A stretch of 62,350 nucleotides of DNA. Origin: UBA1259 sp964453915. GTDB taxonomy: Bacteria > Bacillota > Clostridia > Christensenellales > Borkfalkiaceae. The notes beneath the pieces were generated by a model. It had not been told where the DNA came from, did no database searches, and worked only from the letters and a program-made list of their open reading frames with translations. The stretch lies in assembly GCA_964453915.1 (NCBI GenBank), contig CAYVPW010000003.1, forward strand, positions 1-62,350. The letters run 5' to 3'. How positions within the stretch are numbered: position 1 is the stretch's first letter; each line of letters begins with the position of its first letter. The position numbers and the translations under genes are program-made. Positions 23,394 through 31,624 of this stretch are shown here, one piece after another.

Positions 23394-25562
23394 ATGATAA
23401 AACTTATAAACAAAGGCGTTTATTACCGCGGCGGCAAATTAGAAAAGGCTAAATCGCCCGATAAAGAAGCGCAAAAAGGAACTATTGCATACAATATTTT
23501 GGCGGCTCACAATATTTCCGGAGACGATAAAAAACTAAATTTAAAGTTTGACGAAATAACTTCCCACGATATTACCTACGTGGGTATAATACAAACGGCA
23601 AAGGCATCGGGATTAGAAAAATTCCCTATCCCGTATACCCTTACCAACTGCCACAACTCGTTATGTGCGGTAGGCGGAACTATCAACGAAGACGACCACG
23701 TTTTCGGGCTTTCCGCCGCTAAAAAATACGGCGGTGCATTCGTTCCGCCACACCTTGCGGTAATTCACCAGTATATGAGAGAAGTGCGTGCATATTCGGG
23801 CGCAATGATTTTGGGTTCTGACAGCCACACTAGATACGGCGCTTTGGGAACTATGGCGATAGGCGAAGGCGGTCCTGAACTTGTAAAACAACTTTTAGGA
23901 AAGACATACGACGTGGATATGCCGGAAATAGTTGCGGTTTATCTAAAAGGCAAGTTAAGAAAGGGGGTAGGCCCGCACGACGTTGCCTTGGCGCTTGTTA
24001 AAGCAACGTTTAAGTCCGGTTTTGTTAAAAACAAAATTTTAGAGTTTATCGGCGGCGGCATAAACGGGCTTTCTATGGAAACTCGCCACGGAATAGACGT
24101 TATGACAACCGAAACCACGTGCCTTTCTTCCGTTTGGGAAACGGACGAAAAAACAAGAGAATATTTGGCTTTGCACGGTAGAGAAAACGCTTATAAAAAA
24201 CTTTCTCCGAAAGAAGGTGCGTATTACAACAAGGCTATAGTTATAAATTTAAGCAAGGTAGAGCCGATGATTGCTCTTCCTTTCCACCCGTCTAACGCAT
24301 ACACCATAAAAGAGTTTTTATCTCGCCCCTATGAACTTTTGAAAGAGTGCGAAGAAGCGGGCAAAAAACTTTTGCCCGAAGGTAAAGGAGAATTTAAACT
24401 TACCGATAAAATTAAGGACGGTAAAGTTTACGTTGAACAAGGCGTTATAGCCGGCTGTGCGGGCGGAATGTACGAAAATATTGCTGAAGCATCTGATATT
24501 TTGGGCGATTCGCCAATAAACAACAACGACTTTACGTTAGACGTTTATCCGTCTAGTCAACCCGTTTATAAGGGACTTGTAGAAAACGGTTATGCGGCAA
24601 AACTTATGGTGAATGGCGCTGTAATGAAAACTGCGTTTTGCGGGCCGTGTTTCGGTGCGGGAGACGTTCCGCAAAACAACGGGCTTTCTATAAGACATAC
24701 CACTAGAAACTTTGAAAGCAGAGAGGGAAGCAAGCCTTCTAACGGACAACTTTCCGCCGTTGCACTTATGGATGCAAGAAGTATTGCCGCAACGGCAAAG
24801 TGTGGCGGTGCGATTACTTCCGCTATGGACTTAGAATACAAAAAGAAAATTAAAAAATACCGTTACGATAATAAAATTTATCAAGCGAGAGTGTTTAACG
24901 TCGTAGGCAACGGAGATAAAGAAAAGAATTTGGTTTACGGACCGAATATTGCCGACTGGCCTAAGATGGAAGAATTGAAGGACAATTTATTGCTTAAAGT
25001 GGTATCCGTTCTAAACGACCCCGTGACCACTACGGACGAGCTTATTCCTTCCGGAGAAACTTCATCTTACAGATCTAATCCGCTAAAACTTGCCGAGTTT
25101 GCTCTTTCCAGAAAAGACCCGAACTACGTTGCAAGGGCGAAAGCCGTAAAAACGGAAGGCTTCCCGAGTTCTTTGGGGCTTAAAGAAGAAAATACTTCTT
25201 ACGGAAGCGTTGTTTGTTCTATAAAACCCGGCGACGGTTCTGCAAGAGAACAAGCGGCGTCTTGCCAAAGGGTTTTGGGCGGCGTTGCAAACGTTGCAAA
25301 AGAATACGCTACGAAGCGTTATCGCAGCAATCTTATTAACTGGGGAATGATACCGTTCTTAGCGGATAAAAACGACTTTGCCGTAGGCGAATATATTTAC
25401 GTGGAAAACGTAAAACAAGGCTTGATAGACGGCGCAAAAGAATTTAAAGCCGTTGTATATGGCAAAGAGAAAAGAAACGTTATATTAAAATTAGATCCGC
25501 TTACCGAAGCAGAGAAAAAGATTATCTTAAAAGGTTGCTTAATCAACTATTATAAAGGTTAA
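23394..25562 (+). CDS. Aconitase-family hydratase, putative aconitate hydratase
   Basis: A 722-aa iron-sulfur hydratase. It belongs to the branch annotated as hydratase/YbhJ-like rather than canonical AcnA. Landmarks: PYTLTNCHNSLCAVGGTINEDDH, LGSDSHTRYGALGTMAIGEGG, AGCAGGMYENI and AFCGPCFGAGDVPQNNG supply the cluster cysteines, and the swivel domain at the C-terminus has SVVCSIKPGDGSAREQAASC with the active-site GDGSAREQAA. With the NADP isocitrate dehydrogenase nearby it most simply acts as aconitase. A different hydroxyacid substrate is possible. Confidence 0.85.
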   Translation: MIKLINKGVYYRGGKLEKAKSPDKEAQKGTIAYNILAAHNISGDDKKLNLKFDEITSHDITYVGIIQTAKASGLEKFPIPYTLTNCHNSLCAVGGTINEDDHVFGLSAAKKYGGAFVPPHLAVIHQYMREVRAYSGAMILGSDSHTRYGALGTMAIGEGGPELVKQLLGKTYDVDMPEIVAVYLKGKLRKGVGPHDVALALVKATFKSGFVKNKILEFIGGGINGLSMETRHGIDVMTTETTCLSSVWETDEKTREYLALHGRENAYKKLSPKEGAYYNKAIVINLSKVEPMIALPFHPSNAYTIKEFLSRPYELLKECEEAGKKLLPEGKGEFKLTDKIKDGKVYVEQGVIAGCAGGMYENIAEASDILGDSPINNNDFTLDVYPSSQPVYKGLVENGYAAKLMVNGAVMKTAFCGPCFGAGDVPQNNGLSIRHTTRNFESREGSKPSNGQLSAVALMDARSIAATAKCGGAITSAMDLEYKKKIKKYRYDNKIYQARVFNVVGNGDKEKNLVYGPNIADWPKMEELKDNLLLKVVSVLNDPVTTTDELIPSGETSSYRSNPLKLAEFALSRKDPNYVARAKAVKTEGFPSSLGLKEENTSYGSVVCSIKPGDGSAREQAASCQRVLGGVANVAKEYATKRYRSNLINWGMIPFLADKNDFAVGEYIYVENVKQGLIDGAKEFKAVVYGKEKRNVILKLDPLTEAEKKIILKGCLINYYKG

Positions 25563-25580
25563 AGCGCAATAAAAATAAAA

Positions 25581-25606
25581 AGCCCGCTTATGCAAGCGGG
25601 CTTTTT
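25581..25606. terminator. Strong bidirectional terminator
   Basis: A perfect 9-bp stem AGCCCGCTT/AAGCGGGCT around ATGC is flanked by AAAAATAAAA on the left and TTTTT on the right; it separates the convergent aconitase and SDR genes. Confidence 0.88.
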
Positions 25607-25616
25607 ACGTGCCTTT

Positions 25617-26381
25617 TTATTTTAATTTTTGTTGTCTTTGCCAAAAACTCATAACGAAAGAGTGTGGCAAAATCTTTGCTAAAAATGCTTGGAATCTTGC
25701 AACGAATCCGAATTTAGATACGTCTTTTTTCTTTTTAGCGTCTTTTATCGCTCTTCCTACTATTTTATCTGTGTCGTACATGGCGGTGTATTTTTTTACT
25801 ACGTTTTGTTCGCCTACGGCACGGCTAAAAAATTCTGTTTTAGTCCAAAACGGGCAAACCGCAGTGACGGAAATACCGTGTTTTTTCAGTTCTCTGTTAA
25901 GCCCGCGAGAAAAACTTAAAACAAATGCTTTGGTCGCCGCATAAACGTTTATATACGGTATAGGCTGAAAAGCCGCAACTGAAGCGATGTTTATTATTTT
26001 AGAATTTTTGCTCATATACGGTAAAGAAAGTTGGCAGGTGTAAAGAACGGCTTTACAGTTTAGGTCTACCATATTTAGGTTTACTTCTAAATCGGTTGCG
26101 GAAGTTTCGCAAAACTTGCCGTATCCGCTGCAATTTATCAACAATTTAATTTCCGGATTGACTTCTTTTAGTAGGGTCAAGTATTTTTCTTTAGAGTTTG
26201 AATCCGTTAAGTCCCAGTCTAAAATTCTGCATTTATAGGGGAGGGTGGCGCTTAATTCTTCTAAACGGTCCTTTCGCCTTGCGATAAGCCAAAGTTCGTC
26301 GTATTCTCCCAGTTCGTTTATTCTTTCGCAAAACCTTTTTCCCATACCGCTGCTCGCTCCGGTAATTACGGCAACTTTCAT
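25617..26381 (-). CDS. Short-chain dehydrogenase/reductase
   Basis: A 254-aa NAD(P)-dependent oxidoreductase of the classical SDR type (YqjQ/DltE-like). The cofactor loop is TGASSGMGKRF (TGxxxGxG), a basic patch RRKDR suggests NADP, and the catalytic residues are Ser in IINIASVAAF and Tyr-x3-Lys in YAATKAF. The start has a good AAGGAG and its own promoter. Substrate cannot be inferred. Confidence 0.92.
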   Translation of the reverse strand: MKVAVITGASSGMGKRFCERINELGEYDELWLIARRKDRLEELSATLPYKCRILDWDLTDSNSKEKYLTLLKEVNPEIKLLINCSGYGKFCETSATDLEVNLNMVDLNCKAVLYTCQLSLPYMSKNSKIINIASVAAFQPIPYINVYAATKAFVLSFSRGLNRELKKHGISVTAVCPFWTKTEFFSRAVGEQNVVKKYTAMYDTDKIVGRAIKDAKKKKDVSKFGFVARFQAFLAKILPHSFVMSFWQRQQKLK

Positions 26382-26410
26382 ATTTGTTATCTCCTTAATT
26401 TACTAAAAAA

Positions 26411-26439
26411 ATTATAAGATATAAAAAACTCGTTGTCAA
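26411..26439 (-). promoter_or_regulatory. Promoter of the SDR gene
   Basis: On the minus strand TTGACA (26434-26439) and TATAAT (26411-26416) are separated by 17 bp; both hexamers are consensus. Confidence 0.85.
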
Positions 26440-26504
26440 CAACGCTTTTTGTTTTTGTATGCGAGTTTTTTATTCCGTTGTGTTTTTTGGCTTAACAAGG
26501 TTCG

Positions 26505-26533
26505 GTATTTAAGCGTTTTAATCGGCATAAGAT
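26505..26533 (+). promoter_or_regulatory. Candidate sigma-E promoter of yqfC
   Basis: GTATTT at 26505-26510 and CATAAGAT at 26526-26533, 15 bp apart, resemble the sporulation sigma-E pattern (KMATATT / CATACANT), and no good sigma-A promoter is seen. In Bacillus yqfD belongs to the sigma-E regulon. Weak but consistent. Confidence 0.4.
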
Positions 26534-26552
26534 ATTTCGTAAAGGAGAGATT

Positions 26553-26813
26553 ATGAATTTTTTTGACAGTATTTTAGAAGTGTTCGGACTAGACGGGGTA
26601 AAAGACGAATGTCTTTTTAAAAGCGTGATGATAGGCGATAAAGCGGTTTATTTAGAAAACGTTTGCGGAATTGCTCATTACACTCAAAAAGAAATTATGG
26701 TAAACCTTAAAAAAGGGGGAATAATAGTGCGCGGAGAGGGGCTTGAAGTAAAAAAATATTGTGCGGGAGATTTGGCGATTTGCGGAAAAATAAAGGGAAT
26801 AGAAAAAATATAA
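26553..26813 (+). CDS. yqfC: Sporulation protein YqfC (YabP/YqfC family)
   Basis: An 86-aa beta-rich protein. Family pattern: FFDSILEVFGLDGVKDECLF, KAVYLENVCGIAHYTQKEIMV, LKKGGIIVRGEGLEVKKYCAGDLAICGKIKGIE. YabP/YqfC proteins act in the mother cell during spore coat or cortex formation. An AAAGGAG site is present. It is the first gene of the yqfC-yqfD-pgpH-ybeY-era-yqzL-recO block and one of the main reasons to place the genome among spore-formers. Confidence 0.92.
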   Translation: MNFFDSILEVFGLDGVKDECLFKSVMIGDKAVYLENVCGIAHYTQKEIMVNLKKGGIIVRGEGLEVKKYCAGDLAICGKIKGIEKI

Positions 26814-27721
26814 GCGGGGTTTATTCTTGCTTTTTGTTAAAAGGGCTTAATCAAGACAGATTTATAAATTCTCTCCAAAAAAACGGTGTTCGGCTGTACG
26901 ATATAAAGAAAATAAACGAAAAAAGTTTGCGTTTTAAGGTAAACGGCAAGGACGACGAAAAAGTTTTTGCAATTAACAAAGATGTGTGGTATAATGCCTA
27001 TGATATAAAAAAAACGGGCGAACGTGGGCTTTTATATCCCGTGCTGTACGCCTTGCGAAATTGCGGCGTGATAGCTGGCAGCCTGCTTTTTGTTGCGTTT
27101 AGTCTTTGTTTTAACGACGTGATTTGCGATTTTTCTTTTAACGGAACGGGCAGCGTTTATAAAAGGGAACTTACGGAGTACTTAAACGGCAAAGGGATAA
27201 AAAAATATTCCAGATTTTCAGACTTTAATTTAGAAGAACTGGAAGATCAAATTTTATCCGATAACGAGTTTTTGTCTTTCGTTGGGTGCAGTAAAAACGG
27301 AAACAGGTTGGTTGTGTACTGCAATTTATCCAAAGAAGCACCCAAAGCCCTTACAGGAAACGCTACGGCACTTGTTTGCGACGTTGACGGGGAGATTGAA
27401 AGTTTAAAAGTTTACCGCGGTACGGCGATTGTAAACGTAGGCGATAAAGTAAGCAAAGGCGCCGTTTTGGTTGCGGGGTATGCCGAAATAAAAGAGCAAA
27501 CCGTGGCGGTAAACGTTATCGCAAGCGCAACCGTTTTATATCATAGAGAATTCGTTTATTATTCTCAACGTTCGGGGCAAGAAGAAAACGCACTGCTTTT
27601 TGCAAAAGAAAAGGCGGGAGACGTGGAAGAAAAGGATTGTTCCGTGGTTTGTGAACAAGAAAACGGAAATTACGTTTACCGTGTAAATATGACCGTACGT
27701 AGAGTTTTAATCGTCGGTTAA
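26780..27721 (+). CDS. yqfD: Sporulation protein YqfD
   Basis: About 313 aa. The N-terminal cytoplasmic part (GVYSCFLLKGLNQDRFINSL, KNGVRLYDIKKINEKSLRF) precedes one membrane span (about residue 92-115, LRNCGVIAGSLLFVAFSLCF) and an extracytoplasmic domain with the YqfD pattern YLNGKGIKKYS, GCSKNGNRLVVY, AKEA-like and YRGTAIVNVGDKVSKGAVLVAG. Start uncertain: TTG 26780 has GGGAG 9 nt upstream and is used here; an ATA at 26810 overlapping the yqfC stop as ATAA would give a better homologous N-terminus; TTG 26759 is less likely. Required for spore formation in relatives. Confidence 0.88.
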   Translation: MRKNKGNRKNISGVYSCFLLKGLNQDRFINSLQKNGVRLYDIKKINEKSLRFKVNGKDDEKVFAINKDVWYNAYDIKKTGERGLLYPVLYALRNCGVIAGSLLFVAFSLCFNDVICDFSFNGTGSVYKRELTEYLNGKGIKKYSRFSDFNLEELEDQILSDNEFLSFVGCSKNGNRLVVYCNLSKEAPKALTGNATALVCDVDGEIESLKVYRGTAIVNVGDKVSKGAVLVAGYAEIKEQTVAVNVIASATVLYHREFVYYSQRSGQEENALLFAKEKAGDVEEKDCSVVCEQENGNYVYRVNMTVRRVLIVG

Positions 27722-27731
27722 AAGGATAGAT

Positions 27732-29210
27732 ATGGCAAAATCGTTAAAATCGGAAAAACAACTTATTTGGTCTGCAAAAGACAAAAAAAGCAACGTTCTT
27801 GTATATATTGTGAACGCTGTAATTATTGCGGGGCTTTTTGTGCTTGCGGCATATACAAACGGACTAAGCGGCGGAAAGGGACTTGCGGAATATTTTCAAA
27901 ATTACCATAAACCGCTAGGCTATTTGGTATTGATAGCCTTGTTTGTGACCGTGATGGCGCTTTACTTTTATAATGAAGATCGCAACTTTATGAAAAGCGC
28001 ATCTAATTCGGAAATGTTGTTTTTGGTGATGGAACTTTCGCTTGTTATATGCTATGCTTTGGGCGAATACGTTAACGTGCATTTGCGGCCGCTTGTGTTG
28101 CCTGCGCTTATAGTTATGTTTTTGGGAACAAGAAGAAGTGCGGTTTTCGTAAACGTTATTTTTTCTTTTTTAATGTTTCAACTAGACGTTTTTATGGGAA
28201 AATTAAAGGGCATCACTTTGTTTTCTTCTTTGTTTATCGGGCTTACGGGCGGAACGGTTACGATATTTTTTATAAGCAAAATATACTCTAGATTCAGATT
28301 GATATTAAACAGTTTACTGATATCTTTGCCGGCTATAATTTGCACGGTAGTAGTTCATTTGGTAGACGGGTTTGATAACTTTTTTCCGGACCTTATTTGT
28401 TGCGTTTGTTCCGGACCCGCAGCTGTAATGATTTTTTTGATAATATTGCCTACGATAGAAACGCTTTTCAAGAGATTGTCTTGCTTTAATTTGGCAGAAC
28501 TTACGGACCACAATTCAAAGCTTATAAAAAGACTTATAAAAGAAGCTCCCGGAACGTTTAATCACTCCATAGTGGTGTCTAACATAGCGGAAGCGTGTGC
28601 AACCGCCATAGAAGAGGACGCTTTGCTTGCAAGAACCTGCGCTTATTATCACGATATAGGAAAACTCCGTCGTCCGGAATTTTTTAGTGAAAATCAATCG
28701 GACGGAGTTAACCCTCACGACGAATTGACGCCAGAACTTTCTACAAACATAATAAGGGCGCACACGCAAGACGGGTATAATTTAGTGTTAAAAAACCGTT
28801 TGCCTAAAGAGATTGCAGACGTTTGTTTGCAACATCACGGCACAATGCCTATATTGTATTTTTATCATAAAGCGCAAAAGTTTACGGACGGAGAAGTAGA
28901 TATAAATCAATATTGCTATGCCGGACCTAAACCTCAAACAAAGATTGCCGCAATAATAATGATTGCGGACGGGTGCGAAGCGGCTTCCAGAACTATTAAG
29001 GACCGTTCCAGAGAAAACGTTAGCGAAATGGTTAGAAAAATCGTTAACGACAGAATGGAATTAGGTCAATTTGACGAGTGCGAAATAACCATAAAAGAAC
29101 TTAACGTGATTATACATACGGTTGTAAACAATCTTACGGGTATATATCATAGCAGGGTAAAATATCCAAAGGTGAGTTTAAACGGTGTAAAAGAAGAAAA
29201 GGAAGACTAA
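27732..29210 (+). CDS. PgpH-type HD-domain membrane protein lacking the extracellular sensor
   Basis: A 492-aa putative c-di-AMP phosphodiesterase. The HD-GYP-like catalytic domain is complete: FNHSIVVSNIAEACATAIEE, YYHDIGKLRRPEFFSENQ, IIRAHTQDGYNL, LQHHGTMPILYFYHKA, ADGCEAASRT. Ahead of it are seven or eight membrane segments. Standard PgpH (YqfF, more than 700 aa) has a large extracytoplasmic 7TMR-HDED domain after the first span; here only about 20 residues separate spans one and two. The gene sits in the normal pgpH position, 10 nt after yqfD, but the usual phoH-like gene between them is absent. Confidence 0.87.
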   Translation: MAKSLKSEKQLIWSAKDKKSNVLVYIVNAVIIAGLFVLAAYTNGLSGGKGLAEYFQNYHKPLGYLVLIALFVTVMALYFYNEDRNFMKSASNSEMLFLVMELSLVICYALGEYVNVHLRPLVLPALIVMFLGTRRSAVFVNVIFSFLMFQLDVFMGKLKGITLFSSLFIGLTGGTVTIFFISKIYSRFRLILNSLLISLPAIICTVVVHLVDGFDNFFPDLICCVCSGPAAVMIFLIILPTIETLFKRLSCFNLAELTDHNSKLIKRLIKEAPGTFNHSIVVSNIAEACATAIEEDALLARTCAYYHDIGKLRRPEFFSENQSDGVNPHDELTPELSTNIIRAHTQDGYNLVLKNRLPKEIADVCLQHHGTMPILYFYHKAQKFTDGEVDINQYCYAGPKPQTKIAAIIMIADGCEAASRTIKDRSRENVSEMVRKIVNDRMELGQFDECEITIKELNVIIHTVVNNLTGIYHSRVKYPKVSLNGVKEEKED

Positions 29211-29211
29211 A

Positions 29212-29679
29212 ATGGCAAAGCTTTATATAGATGCGTATTCTTCGGAGTTGAATGTAAAAAAAATAGCGGCGGCGGTAGTTAAAACGTTGGGGCAAAAAGC
29301 AAGGTTAAAAGCCGAACTTATAAGTATGCAAGCGGAAGAGATGCAAAAACTCAACAGGGAAAGCCGCGGCGTAGATAAGGTCACGGACGTTTTGTCTTTT
29401 CCATCTTTAGACGGAATAAGGGGAAAAGTGCTTTGCGCAAAGGATTATCCCGAACTTATAGACGAAAAAAGGCTTTTTATCGGTTCTATCGTTTTATGTG
29501 AAGAAAAAATAAAAGAACAGGCTATAGAGTACGGGCACAGCGAAGAGAGAGAAGCGGTATATCTCATCGTGCACGGACTTATGCACTTGTTCGGATACGA
29601 TCACGAAACGGAAGAAGATAAAAAACAGATGAGAGAAAAAGAGAAAAAAGCACTTGCATATTTGGGGATAAAAGAATGA
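29212..29679 (+). CDS. ybeY: Endoribonuclease YbeY
   Basis: A 155-aa metal-dependent RNase for 16S rRNA 3' maturation and ribosome quality control. The Zn motif H-x3-H-x5-H is in HGLMHLFGYDH; upstream SRGVDKVTDVLSFP is the conserved NxxxRxxDxxTDVLSFP-type segment. It begins 1 nt after pgpH and its end overlaps era as ATGA. Confidence 0.96.
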   Translation: MAKLYIDAYSSELNVKKIAAAVVKTLGQKARLKAELISMQAEEMQKLNRESRGVDKVTDVLSFPSLDGIRGKVLCAKDYPELIDEKRLFIGSIVLCEEKIKEQAIEYGHSEEREAVYLIVHGLMHLFGYDHETEEDKKQMREKEKKALAYLGIKE

Positions 29680-30563
29680 AAAGCGGGTTTGTTGCAGTAA
29701 TAGGAAAGGCAAATGCGGGAAAATCTACGCTTATAAACGTTTTGGTCGGCGAAAAGGTTGCTATAGTTTCGCCAAAACCGCAAACCACTAGAGACAGAAT
29801 TATGGGAATATATAATTCTGAAAAATCTCAAATAGCGTTTGTGGATACTCCCGGATTTTATAAGGCGGACAATCTTTTAAATTCGGTAATGCAAAAAACT
29901 TCTTTCGATGCGGCAAAGGACGAAGACGTTATACTTTTCGTTTTAGATTCTCACAACGGAATAGCTGAAGCGGAGAAAAAACTTGTAGAAAAATTTGCAA
30001 AGGCCGGCAAGCCTTTTATTTTGGCGTTAACAAAAACGGATATTACCAACGAAAATTTGTTAATTTCGGTAATTAAAGATTTCGGCTCTTGTAATTTCGA
30101 CATCGTACCCGTTTCTGCTAGAAAGGGAAAAAACGTTAAAGAACTGTTAAAAGTTATAGAAAGCAAACTTCCCGAAGGCGATAAACTTTTTGATGAGGAC
30201 GTTATTTCCGACCGTTCAGAAAGATTTATGCTTTCCGAAATAATGAGAGAAAAGATTTTGCTAAAATTCGACAAGGAAATTCCACACGGAATTGCGATAA
30301 TAATAAACGAATTTTCTCAAAGAGAAGATAATAAAACGGTAGACGTAAACTTAGATATTATTTGCGAAAAACCCAACCATAAGGCGATTTTGATAGGAAA
30401 AGGCGGAAAGGCTATTAAAGAAGTTTCTTCTTTCGCCCGCCAAGATATGGAAAAATTTTTGGGCAAAAAGGTGTTTTTAACCACTTACGTTCGCGTTAAA
30501 GAAGATTGGCGAAACAGTGCGGGGCTTATTAGAGAGTACGGATACGGGCAAGAAAACGAATAG
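29676..30563 (+). CDS. era: GTPase Era
   Basis: A 295-aa GTPase that binds the 3' end of 16S rRNA. G1 GKANAGKS, G3 DTPG in FVDTPGFYKAD, G4 TKTD, and a C-terminal KH domain with GKGGKAIKEVSSFARQDMEKFL. Coupled to ybeY by an ATGA overlap. The neighbourhood ybeY-era-yqzL-recO is the standard Bacillota order (dgkA and cdd are missing). Confidence 0.97.
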   Translation: MKSGFVAVIGKANAGKSTLINVLVGEKVAIVSPKPQTTRDRIMGIYNSEKSQIAFVDTPGFYKADNLLNSVMQKTSFDAAKDEDVILFVLDSHNGIAEAEKKLVEKFAKAGKPFILALTKTDITNENLLISVIKDFGSCNFDIVPVSARKGKNVKELLKVIESKLPEGDKLFDEDVISDRSERFMLSEIMREKILLKFDKEIPHGIAIIINEFSQREDNKTVDVNLDIICEKPNHKAILIGKGGKAIKEVSSFARQDMEKFLGKKVFLTTYVRVKEDWRNSAGLIREYGYGQENE

Positions 30564-30605
30564 TTAATATTTAAATTTCTCATACTACCTAAAAAGGGGG
30601 AAAGT

Positions 30606-30725
30606 ATGGGGTATAAAAAGGACGGATTCGATTTTAACGACCCTGCCGATTCGGCGTGGGAACTGTTTGAAAAAACCGGAAAAATATCTTACTATTTGCT
30701 TTATAAAAAACTTACGGAAAAGTAA
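30606..30725 (+). CDS. yqzL: YqzL-like small protein
   Basis: A 39-aa ORF between era and recO, preceded by GGGGGAAAG. Its core SAWELFEKTGKISYYLLYKKL matches the YqzL pattern (W-x-x-F-x-x-T-G-x-I-x-x-Y-L-L-x-K) of Bacillus, where yqzL occupies the same place. Function is unknown in the family. The stop codon lies 4 nt before the recO ATG. Confidence 0.8.
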   Translation: MGYKKDGFDFNDPADSAWELFEKTGKISYYLLYKKLTEK

Positions 30726-30729
30726 AAAG

Positions 30730-31446
30730 ATGGAAGAAAAATTAAGCGGAATTGTTCTAGGCGGAATATCATACGGCGAAAGCGATAAGATTTTAAAAAT
30801 ATTCACGCTTGAAAAAGGTACGGTTTCCGCACGCATAAAAGGTGTAAAAAAGGCAGGGGCGAAACTAAAGTTCGCTTCCGAGCCTTTTTGTTTTGCAGAA
30901 TTTGTGTTTTCTTGTTCGGCAAATAAAAGAACGGTGATAGGCGCAAGTTTGATAGACAGTTTTTATCCTATAAGAGAAGATATAAAAAGGTATTTTGCAG
31001 GCGGGGCAATTTTGGAATTTATCAAAAAGTTTTTTAAGGAAGAAATAGTTTCTCAAGAAACTTTTTTAATTATGACGGAAGCGTTAAAAGATTTGGCGTA
31101 CGCAAAACAAGCCGCGGCGAAAACTCTTGCAGAATTTTTAATCAGAGGGTTGGAATTTGCAGGATTTGGGCTTAATCTTTCGGGGTGCAGAGAGTGCGGA
31201 GAAGAACTTAAAGGAAGAGTTTATTTCGATGCGAGTTCGGGTGGCTTTTTGTGCGCGGACTGTTTTTCGGGGATCGGAAGAGAGATAAATCCTAAAACGT
31301 ATTTTGCATTGAAGGCTATTGTTTTAGGAGAAGAAGTAGAAAGTGAATTTGCCGTGAAAGCACTTAAACTTTTAGAATATTATCTTTTATATAAAACGAA
31401 CGAAAGCTTAAAATCTCTTTCGGAACTGATAAAATTAGAAGGTTAA
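30730..31446 (+). CDS. recO: DNA repair protein RecO
   Basis: A 238-aa recombination mediator that loads RecA onto SSB-coated DNA with RecR. The N-terminal OB fold is LSGIVLGGISYGESDKILKIFT with the KG/ARI segment SARIKGVKKAGAKL; the C-terminal part has a Cys4 zinc motif (CRECGEELKGR and CADCFS). ATG 30730 fits the family start; the longer frame from 30667 would overlap the yqzL-like gene. Confidence 0.94.
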   Translation: MEEKLSGIVLGGISYGESDKILKIFTLEKGTVSARIKGVKKAGAKLKFASEPFCFAEFVFSCSANKRTVIGASLIDSFYPIREDIKRYFAGGAILEFIKKFFKEEIVSQETFLIMTEALKDLAYAKQAAAKTLAEFLIRGLEFAGFGLNLSGCRECGEELKGRVYFDASSGGFLCADCFSGIGREINPKTYFALKAIVLGEEVESEFAVKALKLLEYYLLYKTNESLKSLSELIKLEG

Positions 31447-31521
31447 TTTTTAACTTTGATTAAATTTACGGCGTAAAAACAGAAAAATGCCAAATAAATT
31501 TATACAAAGTTTGATAAACGG

Positions 31522-31550
31522 TTGAAAAAAAAGGAAAGATAGTGTAAAAT
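31522..31550 (+). promoter_or_regulatory. Promoter of ppdK
   Basis: TTGAAA (31522-31527) and TAAAAT (31545-31550) with a 17-bp spacer. A leader of about 65 nt contains a small stem (CTCCCGAAAGGGA) and a strong GGAGGA site before the ATG. Confidence 0.75.
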
Positions 31551-31624
31551 AGAACGGTAAAAGCTCCCGAAAGGGAAAACAAAATAAAAAAATTTTTTTA
31601 ATCATTTTTGGAGGAAGAATAAGA

